From Halobacteriales archaeon QH_10_67_22 (GTDB lineage Archaea; Halobacteriota; Halobacteria; Halobacteriales; Haloarculaceae), in assembly GCA_003021305.1 (NCBI GenBank), contig PXQN01000040.1, positions 3,170 through 45,216 of the forward strand: a DNA stretch of 42,047 nucleotides, in the 5' to 3' direction. Both the position numbers and the translations under genes were made by a program. The notes below the pieces were generated by a model, which searched no databases, was not told the DNA's origin, and saw only the letters and a program-made list of their open reading frames with translations. Below, one piece after another: positions 7,601 to 15,152 of this stretch. How positions within the stretch are numbered: position 1 is the first letter of the stretch; each line of letters begins with the position of its first letter.

Positions 7601-8922
7601 TCTCACCCGACCGACAGACCGACCTCGAACGCCTCCGGCGCGAGGAACTGGCGACCGTGCTCGACTGTCCCGTCGACGACGCCGTCTCACGGGCACGGGA
7701 CTTGCTTGCGTCGGATGCGACCATCGACGACTGGCAGTCGCTTCGTGAGACGCTTGCCGACCACAAGGCCTCGCTCACTGCCGTCGCAGCCGACCTCGAC
7801 GTCGACCAGTCGACGCTGTCACGGTGGTCCCGCGGTATCGTCGCGACCGACCGGTTCGGGGACGTTCGAGAAGCCGGACGTGAGCACGTCGACGAGGTTC
7901 GGGATACCATCCGGTCGCTACTCGACGACATCGAAGCGGCGACGTCTCCGAAAGTGTACGACCTCACTGTCGATAAAACGCACAACTTCGTCGCAAACGG
8001 GATGGTGGTCCACAACTCCGAGGACCGCAGTGCAATGCACCAAGCCCTAGAGCAACAAGAGATCAGCATCAGCAAGGCAGGGATCAACGCCACACTCAAG
8101 TCGCGGTGTTCGCTGCTGGGGGCGGCAAACCCCAAGTACGGGCGGTTCGACCAGTACGAGGCCATCAGCGAGCAGATCGACCTGGAGCCGGCGCTGGTCT
8201 CGCGGTTCGACCTGATCTTCACGGTCACGGACCAGCCCGACGCCGACGAGGACCGGAACCTGGCCGAGCACATCCTCAAGACCAACTACGCGGGCGAACT
8301 CAACACGCACAAGACGGAGCTGAACACCTCGGACTACAGCGACGAGGAGGTCGCCAACGTCACCGAGGACGTCGACCCGACCATCGACCCGGAGCTGTTG
8401 CGCAAGTACGTCGCCTACGCGAAACGGAACTGTTACCCGACGATGACCGAGGCCGCACGGGAGGCCATCCAGGAGTTCTACGTCGACCTGCGCGCCAAAG
8501 GGCAAGACGAAGACGCCCCCGTGCCGGTGACCGCCCGGAAGCTAGAGGCGCTGGTCAGGCTGGCCGAGGCCAGCGCCCGGGTTCGGCTGTCGGACACCGT
8601 GACAGCCGAGGACGCAGAGCGGGTCATCGAGATCGTCCGCAATCAGATGGAGGCGATCGGCGTCGACCCCGAGACGGGGGAACTCGACGCCGACGTCATC
8701 GAGTCGGGCACGACCAAGAGCCAGCGCGACCGGATCAAGAACATCAAACACCTGATCGCCGACCTCGAAGACGAGTACGACGAGGGCGCGCCGGTCGACG
8801 TGGTGATCGAACGCGCCGAGGAGGCCGGCATGGACGCGACCAAGACCGAACACGAAATCAAGAAACTCAAGGAAAAAGGCGAAGTGTACGAGCCACGCAC
8901 CGACCACCTGCGAACGACGTAG
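4654..8922 (+). CDS. mcm: Replicative DNA helicase MCM precursor with two inteins
   Basis: The precursor is 1422 residues; removing two inteins (173 and 551 residues) leaves a 698-residue MCM, the usual haloarchaeal length. MCM unwinds DNA at the replication fork as a hexameric ring. Start is ATG 4654 (MARAEDTEVIDRFEQFYRDY); an open frame runs further upstream but is not expected to be translated. A zinc-binding module uses C134, C137, C156 and C159. Walker A GDPGTGK is residues 325-331, interrupted by intein 1 before its Ser. Walker B DELDKM precedes intein 2. The sensor region LLGAANPKYGRF, the arginine-finger motif SRFDLIF and a C-terminal winged-helix (EIKKLKEKGEVYEPR) are all present. 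The next gene starts directly after the TAG stop. Confidence 0.97.
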   Translation: MARAEDTEVIDRFEQFYRDYYRNEIGELAQKYPNEQRSLYVDWNDLYRFDPDLADDLIAQPEQMSDYAEEALRLYDLPVDVKLGQAHVRVRNLPETTDIREIRADHRGNLISVQGIVRKATDVRPKITQAAFECQRCGTLTRIPQQSGDFQEPHECQSCERQGPFRINFDQSEFVDAQKIRVQESPEGLRGGETPQAIDVTIEDDITGAVTAGDHVRVTGVLKLDQQGGEQDQSPMFDVYMDGVDVEIEDEQFEEMDITDQDKRKIIALSEEEDLYERMVGAIAPSIYGYDEEKLAIVLQLFSGVTKHLPDETRIRGDLHILLIGDPGTGKCLKYDNKVVLADGTRQQIGDIVESRLDDPIPVDDGVYQPVDFGVRSLTVDGQITTRQATKVWKREAPKRMYRIRTAHGSELEVTPSHPLFVRSDGRFEPVRADELEPGDRLARYPTETQSNPRTTAVADGGSVTAAIDRIESIEPVEPDDEWVYDLEVEDTHAYVSNGVVSHNSQLLSYIQNIAPRSVYTSGKGSSSAGLTAAAVKDDFGDGQQWTLEAGALVLADQGIAGVDELDKMRCVTGEALVHFEDRVARIGEFAREAAESGSIEELPNGRTIRDVDATVWTMTDDGRLVTRPVTAVHEYDAPEELCRVSLGTGERITGTHDHPFFVLEDGERTERPAADLEPGDWVYVPRQLSQPATDGGGAATVDRTTQGRQHGDRDGKRLLEDVSRASRTTKAAFLRALADSEGTVDERTVRIVSSSYDLLLGAKQLLLEFGISSQIQTRQRDDRRDVSLLAVTDADSLVAFDRCIGFRLDRKQRALDRVVETATGDRTILDVVPDCDDHLASARESLRLSRSECGINDATYCHFETGKANVSFRLGRQILEAFEERKRTARDHAATLDDGVTWERLEQLRTTYHVSQRELAAGTEYRQQQVSTLWGEDEALKTTVRERLQSVVASVGETDLTRLQELVYGDVKWRRVDAVERVSPDRQTDLERLRREELATVLDCPVDDAVSRARDLLASDATIDDWQSLRETLADHKASLTAVAADLDVDQSTLSRWSRGIVATDRFGDVREAGREHVDEVRDTIRSLLDDIEAATSPKVYDLTVDKTHNFVANGMVVHNSEDRSAMHQALEQQEISISKAGINATLKSRCSLLGAANPKYGRFDQYEAISEQIDLEPALVSRFDLIFTVTDQPDADEDRNLAEHILKTNYAGELNTHKTELNTSDYSDEEVANVTEDVDPTIDPELLRKYVAYAKRNCYPTMTEAAREAIQEFYVDLRAKGQDEDAPVPVTARKLEALVRLAEASARVRLSDTVTAEDAERVIEIVRNQMEAIGVDPETGELDADVIESGTTKSQRDRIKNIKHLIADLEDEYDEGAPVDVVIERAEEAGMDATKTEHEIKKLKEKGEVYEPRTDHLRTT
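5647..6165 (+). mobile_element. Mini-intein 1 in the MCM Walker A motif
   Basis: A 173-residue intein inserted between GDPGTGK and Ser-Gln-Leu. It begins with Cys (CLKYDNKVVLADG, block A) and has block B with the TxxH motif (T84-H87, TPSHPLF). Block F is VYDLEVEDTHAYVSNG from residue 153, and it ends His-Asn before an extein Ser. There is no LAGLIDADG domain, so it can splice but not home by itself. The first codons (TTG AAA TAT GAT AAT AAG) are much more AT-rich than the rest. It has the class 1 mechanism residues Cys1, Asn173 and +1 Ser. Confidence 0.95.
6166..6363 (+). other. Recoded MCM extein tract between the two inteins
   Basis: These 66 codons encode the highly conserved stretch between Walker A and Walker B. 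They use many A/T-ending or rare codons (TTA, CTA, ATA twice, AGA, AAA, GTT, GCT, GCA, TTG), whereas mcm outside the inteins ends almost always in C or G. The encoded protein is normal. The boundary coincides with the two intein edges, and a weaker signal continues for about 70 bases after intein 2 (GCA, CAA, CTA, CAA, CAA). This is consistent with co-conversion from an AT-richer donor allele. Confidence 0.7.
6364..8016 (+). mobile_element. Intein 2 next to the MCM Walker B motif, reduced LAGLIDADG endonuclease
   Basis: A 551-residue intein inserted after DELDKMR and before Ser-Glu-Asp. It starts with Cys (CVTGEALVHFEDR, block A), has block B T86-H89 (GTHDHPFF), block F (VYDLTVDKTHNFVANG) and ends VVHN. 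One LAGLIDADG-type motif is visible at intein residues 164-175 (FLRALADSEGTV), followed by the usual S-LLLEFGI stretch, so it looks like the second motif of the pair. I could not find the first; only about 55 residues separate it from block B. The endonuclease is therefore probably inactive. Two helix-turn-helix segments follow (VSQRELAAGTEYRQQQVSTL and LTAVAADLDVDQSTLSRWSR). Confidence 0.93.
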
Positions 8923-9192
8923 ATGGACCGGATCTCGGCACTCAGGAACATCGAGGACGCCCTCACCGCGTTCGAGGCCGGCGAGACCGACCTGGCGGGA
9001 CTGGAACGCGAGGTCCGGGGCGTCCTCCGGACGTACGCCACGGAGTTCGAGGGAGACCTGTCGGCCTACCGCGCCGAGGGCGAGGACGTAGACCTGGTCG
9101 TGCTGGCGGCCGGCCCCGACGGGGCCCGCGAACGGGTCCGCGACCTCGTCGAGACGCCGGGGCGGTTCACCGTCGAACGCGTCGGAGAGTGA
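8923..9192 (+). CDS. Small acidic protein downstream of mcm, unknown function
   Basis: An 89-residue soluble acidic protein (MDRISALRNIEDALTAFEAG) with an alpha-helical first half and a beta/alpha ending (DVDLVVLAAGPDGARERVRD). The ATG follows the mcm TAG without a gap, so it is almost certainly translated from the mcm transcript. The placement behind mcm suggests co-regulation with replication genes, but no function can be read from the sequence. I recognise it only as a haloarchaeal conserved protein. Confidence 0.75.
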   Translation: MDRISALRNIEDALTAFEAGETDLAGLEREVRGVLRTYATEFEGDLSAYRAEGEDVDLVVLAAGPDGARERVRDLVETPGRFTVERVGE

Positions 9193-9320
9193 CCAACTGC
9201 CGGTCAGCGGGCGGTGTGGGTTCGTGCTTGTAGGAGTTTCGCCCGAGACGGGTCACGGATCGGTAGCCGGTGTCACGAGAGGAAGGATTTTTTATCGCTC
9301 GTGGGCCAGACACGAAAGAG

Positions 9321-9905
9321 ATGGCCGATATGTACGAGGCGGTGAGTGACGCGCGGAACGTGCTACTCAGTTCACCGTCGATGAGCGGGGGAGAACGCGC
9401 CGTCTGTAGCGACCTCCTGGTGCCCAACGACCCGGCGTCGACGAGCGTCCTCTGGGTGACCTTCCGGCGGGACGCCCGGGCCTGCGTCGACCAGTGGGAG
9501 ACCGAGACCGGCGACAGACCACAGAACGCCGCCGTCATCGCGGTCGGGGACACCGGCGACGCCGTCGACGCCGACTGGGCGACCGTCGAAGGGATCGCCT
9601 CGGCGAGCGACCTGACCGGACTGGGCATCGAGATCGGCGGCTTCCTCTCTGAGTGGGACGGCGACCTCGTCGTCTGTTTCGACTCGCTGACCGCCATGCT
9701 CCAGTACGTCGAACTCGAAACCGCCTACGAGTTCCTCCACACGATCACCGGGCAGCTGTACGCCGCCGACGCCCGCGCGCACTTCCACATCGACCCCAGC
9801 GCACACGACCCCCACACGGTGGCGGCGATCACCTCGCTGTTCGACGGCGTCATTACGCTGGGCGACGGCGAACCCGCCGTCCGGTCGCGGCGCCTGCTGG
9901 CGTAG
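9321..9905 (+). CDS. RecA/KaiC-like (DUF7504-type, HTR-like) protein lacking a Walker A
   Basis: A 194-residue protein starting MADMYEAVSDARNVLLSSPS; a second ATG nine bases on is possible. The layout resembles the haloarchaeal HTR-like or DUF7504 proteins, which have a RecA/KaiC-like fold: SVLWVTFRRDARACVDQWE (strand and helix after the nucleotide site), then DLVVCFDSLTAMLQYVELET (Walker B-like), then FHTITGQLY-like and HFHIDPSAHDPHTVAAITSL. The usual GxxxxGKT loop is replaced by SSPSMSGGERAVC, so ATP binding is doubtful. A role in sensing or signalling is family-based inference. It is a separate unit after the mcm pair. Confidence 0.7.
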   Translation: MADMYEAVSDARNVLLSSPSMSGGERAVCSDLLVPNDPASTSVLWVTFRRDARACVDQWETETGDRPQNAAVIAVGDTGDAVDADWATVEGIASASDLTGLGIEIGGFLSEWDGDLVVCFDSLTAMLQYVELETAYEFLHTITGQLYAADARAHFHIDPSAHDPHTVAAITSLFDGVITLGDGEPAVRSRRLLA

Positions 9906-9955
9906 CGGCCCGCCGGGGCTCCGACCCGTCGCGAGTTATCTGACAACCGTCCGAA

Positions 9956-9964
9956 TAGTTTATT
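9956..9964 (+). promoter_or_regulatory. Probable TATA box
   Basis: TAGTTTATT lies 25-33 bases before the GTG start at 9989 and supports that GTG as a leaderless start for the two-gene unit that follows. Confidence 0.5.
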
Positions 9965-9988
9965 TCCGTCGCGTCCGACCCGCCGGCC

Positions 9989-10333
9989 GTGCTGCTGGTG
10001 GTGACGTACTCGCGGGGGGCCCGGGGAACGCTGCGGAACGTGTGTCGCACGCACGAGGACGTCGTGGTCCGGCGGTTCGGCCGGGTCGCACTGTTCGCGG
10101 AGACGGAGTTCGCCGCGTTCCACGCGCTCCGACTGCGAGAGAAACACGGGGCCGACGTCCAGATCGAACGAACCGAACCGTTCAACGAGTTCGCGGCGCT
10201 GGACGCCGAGGTTCGTGAGGCCGCCACGGCCTACGAGGCCCGGGACGGACCCTCGATACCGTACCGGGCGTTCGCGGCCGGGACCGACTACCCCGACCCG
10301 GACGACCTCCGGAACAGCGAACTGGACCGATGA
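9989..10333 (+). CDS. Conserved haloarchaeal protein, unknown function
   Basis: A 114-residue protein starting at GTG 9989 (MLLVVTYSRGARGTLRNVCR), chosen because a TATA-like box is correctly spaced and no better ATG exists. It is an alpha/beta protein with conserved-looking phrases VVVRRFGRVALFAETEFAAF and FAAGTDYPDPDDLRNSELDR. It overlaps the next gene by four bases (ATGA), so the two are likely translationally coupled. It is part of the gene group following mcm. No domain was recognised. Confidence 0.75.
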   Translation: MLLVVTYSRGARGTLRNVCRTHEDVVVRRFGRVALFAETEFAAFHALRLREKHGADVQIERTEPFNEFAALDAEVREAATAYEARDGPSIPYRAFAAGTDYPDPDDLRNSELDR

Positions 10334-11124
10334 GCGACGACGAGGTGGTCCGCGTCGAGTGCGACGGCCGGGTCCTCGCGGGGCGAGTGCTGGACCTGCG
10401 CGGAGCGGCGGTCGACCCCGAACGGGTCGGGCGGGCAGTCCGGACGGGCCCGGTCGACGGGCTCTGCGTCGAGTGTCCGGAGCCCCGCCGGGTCTCCGAG
10501 TACGTCGGCGTCGTCTCGGCGGCGGTGACCGTCCCGGTCCGGACGGCGCTGGCCGCCGCCGGTCGGTCGCGGGGCCTCTCGACGCCACAGGACGAGGAGA
10601 TTGCCACCGTCCGCCAGCGCCTGGGCGAGGAGGCCGGGACGGGGACCGAATCGACGGTCGAGCGCCTCCGCGAGCGCGTCGCCACCCTTAGGGGGAGAGT
10701 CCAGGCCGCCAGGGAGGGCGGTCGGGACACCGCACGGGTCGAAACCGAACTGGCCGAGGCGGCCCGCGAACTGTCCGAGGCCGAGACCGAGCGGGCGGCC
10801 GCCCGGGAGGCGCTCGACCGCGCCGAGCGACGCGCCCGCCGACACCGTGACGACCGCGAGCGGCGCCGGCGACGCCAGGACCGACTGGCCAACCTCGAAC
10901 GCGACGCGCGGTCCCACCTGGTCGGGCGTCTCCGCGAGGAGTACGCGGCGGCCGTCGATGACCTGGTCGGGGTCGATGACCCCTTCGCCGTCGACGACGT
11001 GACGGCGGCGCTTGCGGTCGGGCGGGTCGCCGACCTCCGGGCACCGGTCGTGCTGGCGGTCGACCGGTTCGACTCGCCCGCCCGAGCGGCCGACTGGCTG
11101 TCCGCGCCCCTCGTCCGGGTGTAG
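10330..11124 (+). CDS. Coiled-coil haloarchaeal protein, unknown function
   Basis: A 264-residue protein with three parts. The N-terminal alpha/beta domain spans residues 1-90 (CDGRVLAGRVLDLRGAAVDP). A long charged coiled coil rich in R, E and A spans about residues 95-195 (ESTVERLRERVATLRGRVQA to RRARRHRDDRERRRRRQDRL). A short C-terminal domain follows (VADLRAPVVLAVDRFDSPAR). The coil suggests oligomerisation or a structural role. It is coupled to the preceding gene by an ATGA overlap. I do not recognise a named function. Confidence 0.75.
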   Translation: MSDDEVVRVECDGRVLAGRVLDLRGAAVDPERVGRAVRTGPVDGLCVECPEPRRVSEYVGVVSAAVTVPVRTALAAAGRSRGLSTPQDEEIATVRQRLGEEAGTGTESTVERLRERVATLRGRVQAAREGGRDTARVETELAEAARELSEAETERAAAREALDRAERRARRHRDDRERRRRRQDRLANLERDARSHLVGRLREEYAAAVDDLVGVDDPFAVDDVTAALAVGRVADLRAPVVLAVDRFDSPARAADWLSAPLVRV

Positions 11125-11135
11125 CGAGCGGCGGC

Positions 11136-12452
11136 TTACCTGACGACGACGACCCGCAGGTCGTTGACGTTCGTCCCGGTCCGGCCAGTGTGTATCAGCG
11201 CATCCCGGTCTGCGAGGAACGGCTTCGCGTCGTTGTCGGCCAGTGCGGCCCGTCCACGGGCGGCGGTTTGAGGGTCTGGGACGGTCGCCCCGTCGACGAG
11301 TGCGCCGGCGGCGTCGGTCCCGCCGTCGCGGCCGTCGGTGTCGACCGCTCCGACCACGCCGTCGTCGAGTGCCAGCGCGGCCCGCAGTGCGAACTCCTGG
11401 TTGGGGCCACCCGTGCCGTCGCCGGTCACCGTGACGGTCGTCTCCCCGCCCGAGAGGACGACCGCCGGCGGGTCGAGGGGGTTGCCGGTCGCGGCGAGTT
11501 CCTCGGCGACGGCGGCGTGGGCCAGCCCCTGTTCGCGGGCCTCGCCGCGGACCCGCGAGGAGAGGACGAGCGTCCCGTACCCCCGTTCGCGGGCCACCTC
11601 GCGGGCGGCCTCGATGGCCGTCCAGGCCGTCGCGAGGACGTGGGCCCGCCCCTCGATGTCGCCGGGACCCGGCGTCTCCGGGTGTTCGCCGGCCGCCCCC
11701 GCTTCGAGGTGGGGACGGACCGCGTCGGGCACGGCGAGTGCGTAGCGGTCCAGCACGGCCAGCGCGTCGGCGTAGGTCGTCGGGTCGGGTACCGTGGGCC
11801 CGCTCGCGACGACAGAGAGGTCGTCCCCGACCACGTCGCTGAACGCCAGCGTCACCACCGTCGCCGGGGCGGCCGCCGCGGCGAGACGACCCCCCTTGAG
11901 CGCCGAGCAGTGCTTGCGGACGGCGTTTATTTCGTCGATGGCCACACCCGAGTCCAGCAGGGCGTCGGTCGTCGCCCGCAGGTCCGACAGCGAGAGGTCA
12001 CCCGCCGGTGCGGGAAGGAGCGCGCTCCCGCCCCCGGTCAGCACCGCGAGCACGAGCGTCCCGGCGGTCGCGCGTGCTGCCCGCTCGCGGACCCTGCGGG
12101 CGCCGCCGAGGCCCGACTCGTCGGGGACGGGATGGGAGCCTTCGACGACGTCGACGCGGTCGGTCGGGACGGGGTCGTCGGTGACAACCACCCCACCGTC
12201 GAGGGCCTCGCCGAGCAGGTCTTCGAGGACGGCAGCTACCTGGCCGGCGGCCTTGCCGCCGCCGAGGACGAGCACTTCGTCGTAGGCGTCGAGGTCGTAG
12301 ACCGCGTCCTCGACCCGGAGTTGCGAGCCCGACAGGGTGATGGCGTCCCGGCAGACACGCTCGGGGTGGGCCGCCTCGATCCCGGCGACGAGACAGTCCA
12401 GCGCGAGGTCGTGGGCGGGCGACCGCGCCAGGGCCCCCCGGTCGTCGATCAT
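11136..12452 (-). CDS. Glycerate 2-kinase, MOFRL/DUF4147 family
   Basis: A 438-residue enzyme of the GckA/MOFRL family that phosphorylates D-glycerate to 2-phosphoglycerate in the cytoplasm. Diagnostic motifs are the N-terminal DEVLVLGGGKAAGQVA, the TGGGSALLPAP loop, EINAVRKHCSALKGGRLA, FSDVVGDDLSVVASGPTVPD, and in the C-terminal MOFRL domain LSGGETTVTVTGDGTGGPNQ and DTDGRDGGTDAAGA. The end is HTGRTGTNVNDLRVVVV. Start is ATG 12452, whose A is shared with the TGA of the upstream SDR gene (TGATG), so the pair is co-translated. An in-frame start 15 bases upstream is less likely. Length is normal for the family. Confidence 0.93.
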   Translation of the reverse strand: MIDDRGALARSPAHDLALDCLVAGIEAAHPERVCRDAITLSGSQLRVEDAVYDLDAYDEVLVLGGGKAAGQVAAVLEDLLGEALDGGVVVTDDPVPTDRVDVVEGSHPVPDESGLGGARRVRERAARATAGTLVLAVLTGGGSALLPAPAGDLSLSDLRATTDALLDSGVAIDEINAVRKHCSALKGGRLAAAAAPATVVTLAFSDVVGDDLSVVASGPTVPDPTTYADALAVLDRYALAVPDAVRPHLEAGAAGEHPETPGPGDIEGRAHVLATAWTAIEAAREVARERGYGTLVLSSRVRGEAREQGLAHAAVAEELAATGNPLDPPAVVLSGGETTVTVTGDGTGGPNQEFALRAALALDDGVVGAVDTDGRDGGTDAAGALVDGATVPDPQTAARGRAALADNDAKPFLADRDALIHTGRTGTNVNDLRVVVVR

Positions 12453-13276
12453 CAGGTCACGACCCACTGGACGCGGCGGTAGGCGGCGTCGCGCCAGCGG
12501 TCGGGGAGGTGACGGGCGGCGACGAGAACGCGGGCGGTCGGACCGACCGGGTAGCGCGGTGCGGGGTCGGACGTACAGACCGCGTCGCCGATGACCGTCG
12601 CCACGTCCGAGGGGTGGACGCCGACGTCGCCGCCGCTGGCGAGGACGTTCGAGTCCGCGAGGAGGTCGTACACCGACTCGTAGGCGATCGACCGGTCGAG
12701 TCCGTCGATCTCGTCGTCGACGCGGTCGCCGAACTTCGTGCGCACCGGGCCGGGTTCGACCACGACCACGTCGACGCCGTATGGCTCGAGTTCCAGCCGG
12801 AGCGCATCGCTCATCGCTTCGAGCGCGTGTTTCGACCCCGAATACGCGCCGCTGCCGGCCGTCGAGAGCCGTCCCTGGACGCTGGAGACGTTGACGACGG
12901 TCCCGGTCTCGCGCTCGCGCATGTTCGGGAGCACTGCCCGGGTCAGCCGGTGGGGCCCGTAGACGTTCACGTCGAACTGGTCGTGGAGGGCGTCGGTCGT
13001 GACGTCTTCCATCGGTCCGTACTGCCCGTAGCCGGCGTTGTTGACGAGACAGTCGACCCGCCCGGTCTCGTCGAGTATCCGGTCGACGACGCGCTCGACG
13101 TCGTCGTCGTTCGTCACGTCGAGGCGGGCCGTCTCACAGCCGGCCTCCGCCAGGTCGGCCACGTCGTCCGTATCCCGTGCCGTCGCGTACACCGTCCATT
13201 CGCGGCGGAGAAAGTGGGCAGCCGTCGCCCGTCCGATCCCCGAGGAGGTCCCCGTTATCAGCGCCGTCTTCGTCAT
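12452..13276 (-). CDS. Short-chain dehydrogenase/reductase (SDR family)
   Basis: A 274-residue classical SDR, NAD(P)-dependent. The cofactor motif TGTSSGIG is at residues 9-16, LDVTNDDDVERVV binds the adenine side, NNAG follows, then catalytic Ser in VNVSSVQGR and YSGSK (Tyr-x3-Lys). After the active site comes VEPGPVRTKFGD. The substrate cannot be told from sequence. Start is ATG 13276 (MTKTALITGTSSG); the frame is open further upstream only because the repeat there happens to be open. It forms a unit with the glycerate kinase (TGATG overlap). Confidence 0.92.
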   Translation of the reverse strand: MTKTALITGTSSGIGRATAAHFLRREWTVYATARDTDDVADLAEAGCETARLDVTNDDDVERVVDRILDETGRVDCLVNNAGYGQYGPMEDVTTDALHDQFDVNVYGPHRLTRAVLPNMRERETGTVVNVSSVQGRLSTAGSGAYSGSKHALEAMSDALRLELEPYGVDVVVVEPGPVRTKFGDRVDDEIDGLDRSIAYESVYDLLADSNVLASGGDVGVHPSDVATVIGDAVCTSDPAPRYPVGPTARVLVAARHLPDRWRDAAYRRVQWVVT

Positions 13277-13343
13277 AGTCGCCCGGTGGAGCGCCCTCAA
13301 GTTAAGTCCCGACGGTCGTGTGACCGAGCGAAGCGAGGGCATA

Positions 13344-13448
13344 GACGGAGTGAGCGGCGACGCCAGGAGCCGCGAGCCGCGTGGCGCGACCGCAGCGAGC
13401 GCCACGGACGGAGTGAGCGGCGACGCCAGGAGCCGCGAGCCGCGTGGC
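13344..13448. repeat. Two 42-bp direct repeats between SDR and endonuclease V genes
   Basis: A 42-base unit starting GACGGAGTGAGCGGCGACGC and ending CGAGCCGCGTGGC occurs at 13344-13385 and, by eye identically, at 13407-13448. The 21-base spacer is GC-rich (GCGACCGCAGCGAGCGCCACG). The unit contains short self-complementary GC stretches that could fold. There are only two copies, so this is not a CRISPR array. Confidence 0.85.
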
Positions 13449-13472
13449 CTCACGGAGACTACGGACGGCCGG

Positions 13473-14181
13473 TCAGCCGAGCCCGGCTTTCAGTTCGTCT
13501 GCGTACGTGTCGGCCAGTCGCGTCGGTTCGGGGAGTTTGTACCCCCCACAGCAGGCCGCGACGAGGTCGGCCGCCGTCTCGGCGCTGACCCGGTGGCCGG
13601 GGCTGACGTAAAGCGGATTCACGTGGCGATTCCCGCTCTCGAACTGGCGGGACTGGACGGCGTGACCGATCACCGTCCCCGGGTCGGCGGTCTTGACGTC
13701 GGCGTCGGCCTCGATGGCGACGCGGGTGCCGGCAGGGAGTTTCCGGTCCAGGGACTCGCGGGGCGTGCCACAGAGAAGCGACTTGGCGACGCCGACGGTC
13801 GGCAGGTCCAGCGTCACGCCGACGTGGGTCGCCAGTCCGGCCTCGCGGAAGTGGATCCGCCCGCTCCCGTCGACCAGCGCCAGGTCTGGCTCGCAGTCGA
13901 GCGCTTCGAGCGCCGCGAGCACCGCCCCGCCCTCCCGGAAGCTCAGGAGGCCGGGGATGTAGGGGATCCCGGTCTCCTCGACGGCGCTCGCGCGCTCGAC
14001 GACCGCCCCGTCCCGGACGACGACGACGGCGCTGACCGCCAGGTCGCCGACGAACGCCTGGTCGACGCCCGCGACCAGTGGGGCCGCGGCGTCCACGTCG
14101 CCCGCCCCGGTGAGGGTCGTCTGGTCGCCGCTCGCCTCGTCGGTGGCGGGGTCGATCGGGGACGAACCGGGAGGCGTCCAT
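13473..14181 (-). pseudogene. nfi: Endonuclease V with N-terminal deletion/frameshift
   Basis: Endonuclease V cuts DNA (and RNA in some lineages) near deaminated bases such as inosine. The C-terminal part from about 14105 down to the stop is typical: LVAGVDQAF with the catalytic Asp, GIPYIPGLLSFREG, LALVDGSGRIHFREAGLATH, VGVAKSLLCG, NPLYVSPGHRVS and YKLPEPTRLAD. The expected start MDASRFVPD is at 14181, overlapping the rhomboid stop (TGATG), but it is in another frame. The region that should hold the N-terminal helix between VPD and the core is missing, from memory about 30-50 residues. The join is near 14150. Either a deletion or an assembly gap explains this. Confidence 0.85.
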
Positions 14182-15152
14182 CAGAACGGGCCGCGGCCGC
14201 CGCCACCGGGTCCACCCGGACCGCCGGGGCCGCGACCGCCGGCGCCGAACTGGAGCTGGTTGGGGACGCGGTGGCGCCCCTTGACGTGCTGGCCGTACAG
14301 CAGGCCGATCCCCAGTCCGAGCAGGTGGGCGACCTGGGCGACGTCGCCGGCGCCCGCGCCGGCGGTGAAGATCCGGAAGACGGTGTAGCCCGTGTAGCCG
14401 ACGGTGAGTAGCCACAGCGGCACCGGGAGGATGAAGTAGAGGTACACCCGGAGGCTGGGGTTCAAAACCGTGAGCACGCCCATGATGGCCAGGCCGGCGC
14501 CGCTGGCGCCGACGACGCCCGCAGTGGCGCCCACGCCGCCCTGGAGCAACTGGATCGAGATCTGTCCGAGACCGGCGAGCGCGCCGCTGCCCAGAAAGAG
14601 GAGCGTGAAGTCCCGCGAGCCGACGTAGTCCTCGACCAGTCGGCCGAAAAAGTAGATGACGATGCTGTTGATCGCGATGTGACCGAAGCCGCCGTGGGCG
14701 AAAATAGACGTGAACCAGGTCCAGACGTACTCGGGGTTCTGTGGCGACAGCGTGAAGATGGCGCTGTACAGCGCGTACGCGTCGGGGTTGGCGCTAACCG
14801 TCGCCTGGCTGAGCGGGAACAGCCCCGTCACCAGCTGGAAGACGATCTGGAGGGCGAAGGTGACCCACATCGCACCGAGGAAGACGTAGGTCATGTTCCC
14901 CCGGAAGTAGCCCAGCGGTCCGCCCGGCCGGTCGAGGCCGAGCCTGGCGGCCACCCCCGACGAGGACCCACCCTCGTCGACGACGCTATCGTCGAACCCG
15001 CTGTCGAAGACGCCGCCCGGGTCCTCCCAGTTGTTCAGCCCCGGACAGCTGTGGTTCTCGGGAAGCCGGTGCTCGGCACAGAAAGTTCCCCCGCAGTGGC
15101 GACACTGGTAGGGCATGTTCTCCTGCTTGCCACACTCGTCGCACCTCGACAT
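14181..15152 (-). CDS. Rhomboid intramembrane serine protease with AN1-type zinc finger
   Basis: A 323-residue membrane protease. The N-terminus is an AN1-type zinc finger with the full ligand pattern C4, C7, C17, C20, C25, H28, H34 and C36. A linker to about residue 80 is followed by the rhomboid domain: SIFAHGGFGHIAINS, catalytic Ser in GASGAG (S217) and His in VAHLLGL (H276). About six membrane helices are visible. The C-terminal tail is very Gly/Pro-rich. It cleaves proteins within the membrane; the substrate is unknown. It is likely co-transcribed with endonuclease V (TGATG overlap). Confidence 0.95.
   Translation of the reverse strand: MSRCDECGKQENMPYQCRHCGGTFCAEHRLPENHSCPGLNNWEDPGGVFDSGFDDSVVDEGGSSSGVAARLGLDRPGGPLGYFRGNMTYVFLGAMWVTFALQIVFQLVTGLFPLSQATVSANPDAYALYSAIFTLSPQNPEYVWTWFTSIFAHGGFGHIAINSIVIYFFGRLVEDYVGSRDFTLLFLGSGALAGLGQISIQLLQGGVGATAGVVGASGAGLAIMGVLTVLNPSLRVYLYFILPVPLWLLTVGYTGYTVFRIFTAGAGAGDVAQVAHLLGLGIGLLYGQHVKGRHRVPNQLQFGAGGRGPGGPGGPGGGGRGPF

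Noticed and set aside
5647-8016. Interpreting the MCM insertions as domain fusions instead of inteins
   Set aside because: Both begin with Cys, end with His-Asn before Ser, hold blocks A, B, F and G, and interrupt conserved MCM motifs exactly.
11190-12482. Long open frame antisense to glycerate kinase and SDR
   Set aside because: Arg/Gly/Val-rich composition of a GC-rich shadow frame; the opposite strand has full family motifs.
13344-13448. Possible CRISPR array
   Set aside because: Only two repeats with one 21-bp spacer, no cas genes, and the repeat is longer than the spacer.
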